Below the pieces are notes generated by a model. It was given only the letters and a program-made list of their open reading frames with translations, was not told where the DNA came from and did no database searches. The translations under genes were made by a program, and so were the position numbers. From AM-2324 sp042091035 (GTDB lineage: Bacteria; Bacteroidota; Bacteroidia; Chitinophagales; Saprospiraceae), in NCBI GenBank assembly GCA_042091035.1, contig JBELIG010000091.1, positions 1-11,891 on the forward strand: 11,891 nucleotides of DNA. Direction: 5' to 3'. Positions 1 through 7,634 of this stretch are shown here, one piece after another. The stretch's first letter is position 1. The number at the start of each line of letters is the position of its first letter.

Positions 1-188
1 GGGAGACCCGTAAATTCCATAATCTTCCTCAATGCTAATTCAGCATGATGATCAGATTCATAGGCATAGATCCTACCCTTCTTATCCGCACCATGAAAAT
101 TACATGCATGTTCTACGGTAATTATCTCCTGACCAAAAAGGCTTAGAGACCCTATTAATGTTATGAATAATATAATAAATCTTTGCAT
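1..188 (-). CDS. Secreted protein, N-terminal fragment; possible M48-like metallopeptidase
   Basis: The ATG is the complement of 186-188 and the frame stays open to the left edge, giving about 62 residues. The protein begins MQRFIILFITLIGSLSLFGQ, a classic signal peptide with probable cleavage before or after the Gln. The mature start contains a Cys-Asn-Phe, then a YAYESD stretch, an Ala/Glu-rich helix and an FTGLP motif. From memory, this pattern (CNF, then a Y-x-F/Y-x-S segment, a helix, and TGLP) resembles the N-terminus of a family of Bacteroidota secreted M48-type metallopeptidases. The HExxH active site would lie outside the window, so the family call is tentative. The signal peptide and open frame are directly visible and support a real gene. 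It is too short for a function to be certain. Confidence 0.6.
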   Translation of the reverse strand, partial: MQRFIILFITLIGSLSLFGQEIITVEHACNFHGADKKGRIYAYESDHHAELALRKIMEFTGL

Positions 189-223
189 TGCTTGTCTATT
201 GGAATGTTACAATCAAAATGTGA

Positions 224-236
224 CTATTCTGAATAG
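224..236. repeat. Short palindrome CTATTC-T-GAATAG, possible operator
   Basis: This is an inverted repeat with perfect 6-nt arms and one central base, 36-48 nt upstream of the left-edge gene's start codon. A related element, CTATT-CA-AATAG, lies at 417-428. The position would suit a regulator site in the leader or promoter, but A/T-rich DNA gives such palindromes by chance. Confidence 0.3.
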
Positions 237-416
237 GTGGGCTTGCTTTAGGTGTTGGAATGGTTTGTAGTTACACCTCTTCTAGAGAATTTTCAAATAA
301 TTTAATCATAAATATCTTTAAAAACTGAATAAATCAATTTTTTGAATATGTAACGACCAAATTCATGAAAAATACTAATATTTAGGCTTCGACAGTAAGC
401 AACATTGCATTTCACC

Positions 417-428
417 CTATTCAAATAG
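417..428. repeat. Short palindrome CTATT-CA-AATAG, related to 224-236
   Basis: This palindrome has perfect 5-nt arms around CA and shares the CTATT/AATAG half-sites with the one at 224-236, about 190 bp away in the same intergenic region. A paired operator is possible but not shown. Confidence 0.25.
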
Positions 429-485
429 TGGCAAAACCATTATAAATGTAAATTAATTATATACATCATAAACACCAAGTAAGAC

Positions 486-1691
486 TTACTTTTTTTGAGG
501 CTTAAATCTTGCATATTGCACCCAAAGCATACCAATCAATGAAAAAACAAAAATTTGGAAGGGTATATGCTTAGGAACAGCTATAAAATTTAAAACCGAG
601 CGACTTATCCCAATTTGAACCAAAGGCAGGACTACAAGGAACAAGAATGCCAAGAATAAAAGCACTTTTTGTGTATTGAGAACTATACTAGGCACTTTCT
701 TTCTCGATATCTTAATCAAAAAATAAATACTCAGGGGATTGGCCCAAAATAAATTCAGGTTCATATATGTGGTCTGATGATCAGTAAAGAGCCACATGAA
801 AGAAAATAAAAGTCCACAAATCACACTCAAACTCAATAGAAATACCCCTACTACATTTAAGGCACTAGTAAACATTCCCCGCAAATAGGCGTAAATAGAA
901 AAAAGAAACAGAAGAAATGCATACAATGCTGGCTGTCTAAAAATTGAAGGACCTGAAAATTCAAGTCGTTCTGGAAATACCAACTTCTTAGAATCCATAA
1001 TCACTTCACCGTCTATATGACGACCATAACGATCAAGATTATCCATTAAATAGGAGGGCAAAAACATTTCCCCCCTCAAATCAACAGCTTTGTCCGTATT
1101 CGGTCCCAAGATCAAATTGATACCTAGCAAAACAAGAGGCACAGACTCTAGCTTCTCAATCAAGAGATCTCGATATACCCGATCCGATTCAGCTATTTCT
1201 TTATAAACCATCTGTCCCTTCAATTGGTCCTCAATGATATCTCTTAAACGAGTTGCACAGTTATCATAAAAAAAATCATACTTATAGGTTCTATTCTCCG
1301 GCTTATAGTTGTCGATGAGAAAAGCGGCGATTCCTTGAACAGCAACCTCATCTAGGATAATATCCTGCTCAATTACTTCCCTGCCTGTACGCTTATAATA
1401 GCGCAGTAATGGAGCGGTCCTATCCACAGACAGAATATAATCCAACTTGCCTCTAACGAACTTCCCATAAAAATTAGGTGTATCAAAATCAAAAGTTCCA
1501 TAATTGTAACACAGATCTAAGCCTTGGCTAGGATCATTCAGACGAATAGCTGAATGGCCAAATTTAGAATACAAATCATTTCCAGGACCAAAGGTCAACA
1601 AAGATATTTTAGTATTTGGCCCAAAATCCTGTGCATGGGTAACGGATGCCAATACGAAAAGTATATAGAGTAAAAGCTGTTTGACTTTCAT
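486..1691 (-). CDS. lnb: Lnb-like lipoprotein N-acyltransferase (DUF4105 family)
   Basis: This 401-residue protein is predicted to N-acylate the N-terminal Cys of lipoproteins at the inner membrane, completing triacylation. That role is known for the Lnb enzymes of Bacteroides, which have this domain pair. Visible parts are a signal peptide or N-terminal anchor (residues 1-21, ending THAQ) and a periplasmic DUF4105 domain. The domain carries the two family hallmarks: a His in KFGHSAIRL (His46) and a Cys in YDNCATRLRD (Cys145), the likely catalytic pair. The C-terminal part (about 250-401) has roughly four to five hydrophobic segments, with the conserved DH...N.NLFWANPL loop between them. I chose the ATG at 1691 rather than an upstream in-frame TTG because it starts a normal signal peptide directly. 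It begins 12 bp after the TonB receptor's stop, so the two are probably co-transcribed. The enzyme role is inferred by family; some paralogues may differ. Confidence 0.8.
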   Translation of the reverse strand: MKVKQLLLYILFVLASVTHAQDFGPNTKISLLTFGPGNDLYSKFGHSAIRLNDPSQGLDLCYNYGTFDFDTPNFYGKFVRGKLDYILSVDRTAPLLRYYKRTGREVIEQDIILDEVAVQGIAAFLIDNYKPENRTYKYDFFYDNCATRLRDIIEDQLKGQMVYKEIAESDRVYRDLLIEKLESVPLVLLGINLILGPNTDKAVDLRGEMFLPSYLMDNLDRYGRHIDGEVIMDSKKLVFPERLEFSGPSIFRQPALYAFLLFLFSIYAYLRGMFTSALNVVGVFLLSLSVICGLLFSFMWLFTDHQTTYMNLNLFWANPLSIYFLIKISRKKVPSIVLNTQKVLLFLAFLFLVVLPLVQIGISRSVLNFIAVPKHIPFQIFVFSLIGMLWVQYARFKPQKK

Positions 1692-1703
1692 AGATTCTAT
1701 CAA

Positions 1704-4067
1704 TTAAAAAGTATAGTCAATTCGGGTTGCAAGACTTGAGGGTGCTTCCAGTAGTCCAGGTCGCATACTATATTCAATATTCGTTATGTTATTCCAAACC
1801 AAGGAGATTCGACCCTTTTCATTAAATGAATAACCAAGTCTCAGATTCCAAAGATGCGTATCTTGAGTATTGGCAGCACGGTATTCTGTAAGTCCAGGTA
1901 CAATCAAAAACTCAAAAATAAAATCAACGGCCTCCATATAGCTCATATAATTGTAATTAACACCAATATCAAAGCGCTTTAGACCAAAACGAACATCTGC
2001 TTTAGCCGTATGATTAAATCTGTATTTCAGAATATTATAATTCACCGTTGAATTCGAGTAGTTTCTTTGCCCCTGTGTTGCCTCAGGAGAAAAAGTCCGT
2101 CCCGCTGTAGTATCAAATTCCATAAACCTTGGCTCTATAAACGTATAGCCAGCTAAAAAACTTACATCCACAGCTCCTAGCTTTCCATAACCCTGAACAG
2201 AAGCTTCTGCTCCGTAGATCCTAGTATCTCCGACATTGATCGATTGAAATGCTGGAGGAATAAAGCTCGTCAACGAAAATTCTAACATGTCCTGATATTC
2301 CGTCAAGAAACCTGATACATCTAAGAAACCATTTACAGCGCCTATCCGAAAGCCTTGCTTGACTCCGAATTCATAGGATACACCTGTCTCGCTTCCAAGC
2401 TCTGAATTAGGAATCACATTTGCCCCACCAATATCAGTGAATATGTACTTCTCTGCGATGGTCGGATATCGGTATCCCTGCCCTAAAGAGGCACGCAGGT
2501 AAGTATAATCTGCCAATTGATAATTCATCCCTAATCTGAAAACAGGTTTGACTTCGCGTTCATTTGAAGGCGCAACAGTTACTGAGTCCGGATATAGATA
2601 TACAAAGCCAGGATTCTTGAGCTCATTTTGCTCTACACGAACACCAAAACCTATAGTCAGTTTATCAAAAAACTTTTTATCCGCCTGTAGGTATGCAGCT
2701 AGATTATTTGTGGTATAAACGGTATCACCATATAACTCAGCTTGTACATCTGTATGAAGGGCAACTAGACCAGAGGTCAGCGTTAGATCTTGAGATTCAA
2801 ATTGTCGTTGAAACTGATACTCCCCGTACAATAGCAGGGACTGATTAGATTGATTGTTTAAATTATCATTTCGAACGGAATAAATTCTTGAATTCAGTTT
2901 ATGACGATTTCCCTTTTCGTCAATATACCGTGCATATGGATCTATATTAAAACGCAATTTATTTGTGGCAGAAAGTCCTCCTGGGTTTGCTCGATAAACA
3001 CCCTCTTCTCCATTAAGCCAATAAAAGAAAGAATTACTTGAGCCAGAATTAAAGTTACCAGCAAGACCAACATAAAGAGAATCTGTAAATCGGTACCTCG
3101 TATTAAAGTTGAATCTTCCAAATTGGTCGGATGTATTTTCGTTGTAGGAGACAAGGTCAAAATAGTTAAGCCCAGCAACCAAGTCAAACTTTCCAAACTT
3201 TTTCTTATATAACACATTAGTAACCACTTTTCTCGGAGTCACCGTCGTATCTTGCCACCAATTTTTTGCCTCATCCAAGGGCGAAAAAAAGGAAGTATGT
3301 GCCACTGAGGCCTTTAAGACAGGTTCACTTTTAGCAAAGCCTGTCCGAATATTAATAATACCGTTCAAGGCACTAGAGCCATAGAGCGCAGAGGCTGCTC
3401 CCTTTACAACTTCTATTTGTTCTATGTTTTCAATAGGCACATCTCGCCAGTTTGGAAAACCTGCATCCGCCTGTAGGATTGGAATATCATCTACCAATAA
3501 CAAAACACGCGATCCTGCTCCATAACTAAAACCCGAACCTCCTCGAATGCTAGGCTGCCCGTCAAGAATCTGAACACCCGGAAGCCTATCAAGAATTTCG
3601 TCTATTGCACCTGCATTATTTTCTTCAATAAACTGTGGCTTCACAACCTCTAAGGAAACTGTCAATTCACCTAAGGGTTTTTCGAACTTACTCGAAGTTA
3701 CAGTTGCCTCACTTAATAATAAGTTATCCCTAACTAAGACTACATCTAGCTCCAGTGAATTTTGATCTTCACCAATTTCTATAGATGAACTGTAGCTTTT
3801 CATACCTACATAATTAATCTCTAATAGATAGGTGCCCGCCTCAATATTTTCAAGCACATATCTTCCATTCAAGTCTGTAGCTGTGCCAGAACCATCAAGC
3901 TGAACAGTTGCACCAATAAGTGGCTCATTGCTTCCTTTTTCTATGACTTGACCAGATATTTTAGACTGTCCAAAACTAGACACAGAATACATCAAAAAGA
4001 CAAGTGCCAGAATACTGGTCCTTAAATAAGGAGAAAATCTATGTGACATATTTGTTGTATTACGCAT
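1704..4067 (-). CDS. TonB-dependent outer-membrane receptor
   Basis: This 787-residue TonB-dependent transporter would import a substrate across the outer membrane using energy from TonB-ExbBD. The order is a signal peptide (about 1-34, SVSSFGQ), a carboxypeptidase-regulatory-like beta-sandwich (about 36-112, with the SGQVIEKGSNEPLIGATV and LNGRYVLENI hallmarks), and a plug domain (about 130-245). The plug shows LPGVQILDG, SIRGG, LLVDDIPI and EVVKGAASALYGSSALNGII. A 22-strand-type barrel fills the rest and ends in an aromatic residue (DYTF), as expected for BAM recognition. The length is typical. The ATG at 4067 is used; a second in-frame ATG six codons on is also possible. No SusD partner is adjacent, so this is not a SusCD pair. 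The substrate (siderophore, cobalamin, metal or other) cannot be read from the sequence. It is followed at 12 bp by the Lnb-like gene. Confidence 0.93.
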   Translation of the reverse strand: MRNTTNMSHRFSPYLRTSILALVFLMYSVSSFGQSKISGQVIEKGSNEPLIGATVQLDGSGTATDLNGRYVLENIEAGTYLLEINYVGMKSYSSSIEIGEDQNSLELDVVLVRDNLLLSEATVTSSKFEKPLGELTVSLEVVKPQFIEENNAGAIDEILDRLPGVQILDGQPSIRGGSGFSYGAGSRVLLLVDDIPILQADAGFPNWRDVPIENIEQIEVVKGAASALYGSSALNGIINIRTGFAKSEPVLKASVAHTSFFSPLDEAKNWWQDTTVTPRKVVTNVLYKKKFGKFDLVAGLNYFDLVSYNENTSDQFGRFNFNTRYRFTDSLYVGLAGNFNSGSSNSFFYWLNGEEGVYRANPGGLSATNKLRFNIDPYARYIDEKGNRHKLNSRIYSVRNDNLNNQSNQSLLLYGEYQFQRQFESQDLTLTSGLVALHTDVQAELYGDTVYTTNNLAAYLQADKKFFDKLTIGFGVRVEQNELKNPGFVYLYPDSVTVAPSNEREVKPVFRLGMNYQLADYTYLRASLGQGYRYPTIAEKYIFTDIGGANVIPNSELGSETGVSYEFGVKQGFRIGAVNGFLDVSGFLTEYQDMLEFSLTSFIPPAFQSINVGDTRIYGAEASVQGYGKLGAVDVSFLAGYTFIEPRFMEFDTTAGRTFSPEATQGQRNYSNSTVNYNILKYRFNHTAKADVRFGLKRFDIGVNYNYMSYMEAVDFIFEFLIVPGLTEYRAANTQDTHLWNLRLGYSFNEKGRISLVWNNITNIEYSMRPGLLEAPSSLATRIDYTF

Positions 4068-4185
4068 AAAAACTAATGTTTAATTACTAAACAAAAATGC
4101 ATTTTAGTACTTTTAATAGTAGGCGTAGTGCCTCTCGAGTTTTAAAAAAACTACTTACTACATTAAAAGTTACAAATTACAAAAT
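4068..4185. promoter_or_regulatory. Divergent promoter region with palindrome AAAATGCATTTT
   Basis: These 118 bp separate the start of the minus-strand TonB receptor from that of the plus-strand T9SS cargo gene, so both promoters must lie here. A perfect 12-bp palindrome, AAAATGCATTTT, sits at 4094-4105, inside the presumed leader of the receptor. TACTTTTA at 4108-4115 on the plus strand is one base from the Bacteroidota -7 consensus TAnnTTTG, but I see no matching -33 element. The exact promoters are not assigned. Confidence 0.45.
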
Positions 4186-4992
4186 ATGAAAAAGTTCTTT
4201 TTACTCTTACCATTTGCCCTTTTATGTTCAACTTCTTTTGCGCAGATCAATGTTTGTGAAGTTGATGAAACTTATCAAGACTCCACTGCAGGAGTATATC
4301 CAAAGCCATTCCAAGAGGATCTAGGAACAGGAGGAATTCCTGATTCAGTCTGTCTAAACACAGACTACAAGACTATCCTTAATGTCGTTATTTCGGAAGC
4401 AATCGAAATAGGCGGAACAGCCATTTCAGTTAATGCACTTACGCTTGATACTGTAATTGGTTTACCGGCAGGACTTGAATACGAGTGTAATATTCCTGGT
4501 TGTTCATACACACCTGAAGACAAGGTTGGTTGTATCACCCTATATGGACAGGTTACTGACCCTGCATTTTTAGGAGATAATGAGATTACAGTTCAAGCAA
4601 CTGTATCTTCTTTATTTGACATCGCAATAGAGTTCCCAAATCCTTTAATCGCACCTGGAACATACTCCGTTCATGTAAAAGAAGAGGGCGCAGACAACTG
4701 CACAGAATATGTGAATACCAATGAAATGGAATCCACAATAAGAGATATCAAATTGTTCCCAAATCCAGCAGCAGACCTTGTTACGATCGAAGCGAACATG
4801 GACCAGTCAGGATCTTACAAGTTATTTGTTAAAGATATTCTAGGAGCAGTAGTACTAGAGAGAAACTTTGAAACAGTAATTGGATCAAACAGTATTTCAT
4901 TTTCAGTGGATAACCTGTCTAATGGAATCTATACCTATGCTATTTCAGATGGACAATCTATTGCAAGCAGTAAATTTGTAGTTCAAAAATAA
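4186..4992 (+). CDS. Secreted protein with type IX sorting domain
   Basis: This 268-residue protein is predicted to cross the inner membrane by Sec, then the outer membrane by the type IX system, and to be anchored or released at the cell surface. The signal peptide (1-19) ends STSFA before Gln20. The C-terminal ~80 residues (186-268) are a type A T9SS sorting domain: KLFPNPA, a central GAVVLE strand, LSNGIY and a terminal KFVVQK. The region between (about 21-180) looks like one beta-rich, Ig-like unit with six cysteines (24, 56, 101, 106, 116, 172). Its LPAGLEYECN...GC..TP...GCITLYG pattern recalls segments in other Bacteroidota surface proteins. I recognise no enzymatic motif. The gene is monocistronic: its own promoter region lies upstream and a terminator follows 14 nt after the stop. 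It may be structural, adhesive or ligand-binding. Confidence 0.85.
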   Translation: MKKFFLLLPFALLCSTSFAQINVCEVDETYQDSTAGVYPKPFQEDLGTGGIPDSVCLNTDYKTILNVVISEAIEIGGTAISVNALTLDTVIGLPAGLEYECNIPGCSYTPEDKVGCITLYGQVTDPAFLGDNEITVQATVSSLFDIAIEFPNPLIAPGTYSVHVKEEGADNCTEYVNTNEMESTIRDIKLFPNPAADLVTIEANMDQSGSYKLFVKDILGAVVLERNFETVIGSNSISFSVDNLSNGIYTYAISDGQSIASSKFVVQK

Positions 4993-5006
4993 TTGGACAC
5001 TTTACT

Positions 5007-5045
5007 AAAAAAAGCATCGATCATTATGGTCGGTGCTTTTTTTTT
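5007..5045 (+). terminator. Rho-independent terminator after the T9SS cargo gene
   Basis: The left arm AAAAAAAGCATCGA (5007-5020) pairs with the right arm TCGGTGCTTTTTTT (5030-5043), with one G-U wobble and a 9-nt loop. Two further T residues follow. The A-tract upstream and T-tract downstream would also let it act to some degree on the opposite strand, though no gene converges here. Confidence 0.9.
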
Positions 5046-5102
5046 ACAACATCCGCACAATAATAATCTCTTCGGACATAGGTAAATGTTGTTTCATATC
5101 AT

Positions 5103-5110
5103 TAATTTTG
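5103..5110 (+). promoter_or_regulatory. Bacteroidota-type -7 element TAATTTTG
   Basis: This is an exact match to the TAnnTTTG -7 consensus used by the primary sigma factor of Bacteroidota, ending 21 nt before the hscA-like ATG. It falls between the upstream terminator and the first gene of the long plus-strand run, which is where the operon promoter should be. A good TTTG-type -33 element at the expected spacing is not obvious, so the assignment is moderate. Confidence 0.5.
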
Positions 5111-5131
5111 TAGCTCAAATAAGAATTTAGA

Positions 5132-6988
5132 ATGGCAAAGATCGGAATTAACCTTTCAGAGGGTACTGTTAATGAAGAGGAGAAGAAAGAAATCATCATA
5201 GGTATAGACCTGGGAACAACGAATTCACTTGTTGCCTTCAGCTCTGAAGGTCAACCTAAGACCGTGAAAGGAAAAGATGGGAAAAACAGCCTGATTCCTT
5301 CCGTAATCCACTTTAGAACTGATCACTCAGTTCTTGTTGGTGACGAAGCAAGAGAAAAATTAATTTCAGATCCAGAAAACACCATCTACTCCGTTAAAAG
5401 ACTTATGGGTAAGTCCTTTAAAGACCTAGATGAACAAAAGCAATATTTTGGATATAAGATTATAGACACTGATGACGACAGTCTTGTAAAAATTAGAGTT
5501 CAAGATAAGTTCTTCTCCCCCATAGAACTTTCCGCTCAAATTCTTAAAACACTAAAGCATCGCATTGAAGAAAACCTTGGAGACACTGTCTCTAAAGCAG
5601 TAATAACTGTTCCAGCATATTTCAATGATGCGCAAAGACAGGCTACCAAAGATGCCGGTAAATTAGCAGGTTTAGATGTCCTTCGAATTGTAAATGAACC
5701 AACTGCTGCTGCTCTTGCCTATGGCCTTAATCTCGACAACAACAATGGTCAAACTGTTGCTGTTTATGACCTCGGTGGAGGAACATTTGATGTTTCCATA
5801 TTACGAATTGAAAATGGCATATTCGAAGTTTTAGCTACTAATGGAAATACCTTCCTAGGTGGCGATGACCTTGACAGAGCCATTATCGATCATTGGACAA
5901 TGCAATACAATCTAACAGAACTAGCTAGCAATATCAATCTCACACAAGCAATTAGATTAGAAGCTGAGCAAGCAAAAAAACAACTCAGTTATGCAGATAC
6001 ATATGTAGGCAAAGTAAATGATATAGAGCTCAAACTAGATAGGCAAACATTTGAGCAACTTATCAACCCACTTATTCAACAAACTTTAGATTGCTGCTTG
6101 GCAGCAATGAAAGATGCCCAACTTGAACTTAAGCAGATTGATCATATCCTTCTTGTTGGGGGATCTACTCGAGTTCCTCTAATAAAAGAGCGACTAGCAG
6201 ATTTGTTTGGACAAACAGCGAACGACAAGCTAGATCCAGATGAAGTTGTAGCACTCGGGGCTGCCATACAAGCAGACATCCTTGCAGGGAATAACAGAGA
6301 TATGCTACTATTGGATATCACTCCGCTCTCTTTAGGGATTGAGACAGTTGGTGGCTTGATGGATGTAATACTGCCAAGGAATTCAAAAATACCATCTAGT
6401 GTGGCAAGGAATTACACAACATCTATTGATGGGCAAAAAAACCTTAAAGTTGCCGTTTATCAAGGAGAACGAGATCTGGTAAAGGATAATCGTAAATTAG
6501 GTGAGTTTATTCTTACTGATATCCCTCCAATGCCCGCAGGAATCCCTAAAATAGAGATACAATTCCTACTTGATGCAGATGGAATTCTAAAGGTCAAAGC
6601 AGCGGAACAAAGAAGTGGACAAGCAACTGAAATTCAAATCAAGCCATCCTATGGTATCTCAGAAGAAGAAATGGCTCTAATGCTAATTGACTCCATGAAA
6701 AATGCAGAATCAGACATGGCACAGCGTGTTTTGCTGGAGGCGAGAAACGAAGCAAACTCAGTCATCCATGCTTCTGCTAAATTTATCGAACAGAATGGAT
6801 CTATATTCTCAGAAGACGAATTAAAAGATCTGCATACCTATGTTCAATCCTTAAAGGATGCAGTAGCAGGAAGTGATAAGGACCTTATCAATAAAGCGAT
6901 GGATGATCTAAATACATTCTCTAGACCCCTTGCAGAGCGCGCTATGGATCACAATATATCCGAAGCCATGAAAGGTAAAAAACTTTGA
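5132..6988 (+). CDS. hscA: HscA-type Hsp70 chaperone (Fe-S protein assembly)
   Basis: This 618-residue ATP-dependent Hsp70 probably helps transfer Fe-S clusters from a scaffold protein to apo-proteins in the cytoplasm. The ATPase domain shows IIGIDLGTTNSLVAF (22-36), ITVPAYFNDAQRQATKDAG (158-176), VNEPTAAALAYG (187-198), DLGGGTFDVS (213-222) and LLVGGSTRVP. The interdomain linker is LLLDITPLSLGIET. HscA-like traits that separate it from DnaK are the short N-terminal extension, PRNSKIP, VYQGERDLVKDNRKLGEF, IPPMPAG, the KPSYGIS segment and an ending like HscA (AERAMDHNISEAMKGK). It also lacks the Gly/Pro-rich acidic tail of DnaK. No hscB, iscU or fdx is adjacent, which is unusual for this gene. 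It heads the operon, and its TGA stop is one base from the next ATG. Confidence 0.87.
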   Translation: MAKIGINLSEGTVNEEEKKEIIIGIDLGTTNSLVAFSSEGQPKTVKGKDGKNSLIPSVIHFRTDHSVLVGDEAREKLISDPENTIYSVKRLMGKSFKDLDEQKQYFGYKIIDTDDDSLVKIRVQDKFFSPIELSAQILKTLKHRIEENLGDTVSKAVITVPAYFNDAQRQATKDAGKLAGLDVLRIVNEPTAAALAYGLNLDNNNGQTVAVYDLGGGTFDVSILRIENGIFEVLATNGNTFLGGDDLDRAIIDHWTMQYNLTELASNINLTQAIRLEAEQAKKQLSYADTYVGKVNDIELKLDRQTFEQLINPLIQQTLDCCLAAMKDAQLELKQIDHILLVGGSTRVPLIKERLADLFGQTANDKLDPDEVVALGAAIQADILAGNNRDMLLLDITPLSLGIETVGGLMDVILPRNSKIPSSVARNYTTSIDGQKNLKVAVYQGERDLVKDNRKLGEFILTDIPPMPAGIPKIEIQFLLDADGILKVKAAEQRSGQATEIQIKPSYGISEEEMALMLIDSMKNAESDMAQRVLLEARNEANSVIHASAKFIEQNGSIFSEDELKDLHTYVQSLKDAVAGSDKDLINKAMDDLNTFSRPLAERAMDHNISEAMKGKKL

Positions 6989-6989
6989 T

Positions 6990-7625
6990 ATGCCATATAG
7001 CTATGAATATCCTAGACCTGCTGTAACTGTTGATAGTTTGATTTTCAATATAGAACCCCTTACCGGTTTAGAGGTTCTCTTAATTGAGCGTGCAAAGGCA
7101 CCTTTTAAAGATAACTGGGCTATCCCAGGAGGCTTTGTGGATATGGATGAAGACCTTATCATTGCCGCGAAAAGAGAATTGGAGGAAGAAACAGGAATGC
7201 ACCTTGAGATGCTTGAAGAAGTCGGTGCTTTTGCTAAGCCAGATAGAGATCCAAGAGGGCGAGTTATAAGCATAGCTTTTTGGGGGATAGCAGATAAGGC
7301 GTCTCATCAACTAAAGGCAGCTGATGATGCGAAAAACTATTGCTGGAAAGACATCAGCATACTTCCAAAACTAGCCTTCGATCATGCTGCTATCATTGAG
7401 TCTGCACTTAAAGCATTTCGGGCTAAATTACTAGACCAGAATTTCCTTAAAACCCACTTTATAGATACCAATAGCAGAGAAGATCTATTACTTGTTTGCA
7501 AACAAATATTTACCAATTCAAATGCTCTTAATGCTTTTGATTATATTGAAAGGATTTTTAACAATACCAGTGCTCCAGGAGCTAAGAAGCTAGATCCAGA
7601 TATGCTCCATATCTTTCTAAAATAG
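6990..7625 (+). CDS. Nudix hydrolase with C-terminal extension
   Basis: This 211-residue protein is a predicted hydrolase of nucleoside diphosphates linked to another group. The complete Nudix box is visible at residues 48-70 (G-x5-E-x7-REL-EEE-TGM), with Glu63, Glu66 and Glu67 expected to bind Mg2+. It is preceded by the WAIPGGF strand and followed by DRDPRGRVISIAFWG, a segment typical of Nudix proteins acting on ADP-ribose-like or NAD-related substrates. The catalytic domain ends near residue 145. The remaining ~65 residues form a mostly helical extension that I cannot assign; it lies where NrtR-type regulators carry a winged helix, but I do not see that motif convincingly. Substrate is uncertain. 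The ATG is one base after the hscA stop, suggesting translational coupling, and the next gene starts 9 nt downstream. Confidence 0.88.
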   Translation: MPYSYEYPRPAVTVDSLIFNIEPLTGLEVLLIERAKAPFKDNWAIPGGFVDMDEDLIIAAKRELEEETGMHLEMLEEVGAFAKPDRDPRGRVISIAFWGIADKASHQLKAADDAKNYCWKDISILPKLAFDHAAIIESALKAFRAKLLDQNFLKTHFIDTNSREDLLLVCKQIFTNSNALNAFDYIERIFNNTSAPGAKKLDPDMLHIFLK

Positions 7626-7634
7626 AATGAACTT

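Larger units (their letters stand above)
189..485. other. Intergenic region without a gene
   Basis: This A/T-rich stretch lies between two minus-strand genes, so it should hold the promoter of the left-edge gene and the transcript end of the Lnb-like gene. I see no credible ORF, tRNA or strong stem with a U-tract. It contains two related short palindromes, at 224-236 and 417-428, listed separately. No exact TAnnTTTG element was found on the minus strand upstream of position 188. Confidence 0.6.

Noticed and set aside
481..494. AGTAAG-A-CTTACT palindrome near the Lnb-like stop as a terminator
   Set aside because: The stem is only 6 bp with a one-base centre, which cannot form a hairpin loop, and no U-tract follows on the minus strand.
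1692..1703. In-frame TTG start four codons upstream of the Lnb-like ATG
   Set aside because: The ATG at 1691 starts directly at a normal signal peptide and leaves a 12-bp gap after the receptor stop. The TTG version adds MIES ahead of the signal with no support.
2942..3217. 91-codon minus-strand frame inside the TonB receptor gene
   Set aside because: It is an out-of-frame shadow of a well-supported receptor on the same strand, with no recognisable motif.
5132..6988. Calling the Hsp70 DnaK
   Set aside because: The KPSYG segment, QGERDLV region, N-terminal extension and HscA-like ending without a Gly/Pro-rich tail fit HscA better.
7001..7310. Several frames on both strands within the Nudix gene
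   Set aside because: The Nudix frame has a complete catalytic motif; the others have skewed composition and no family features.
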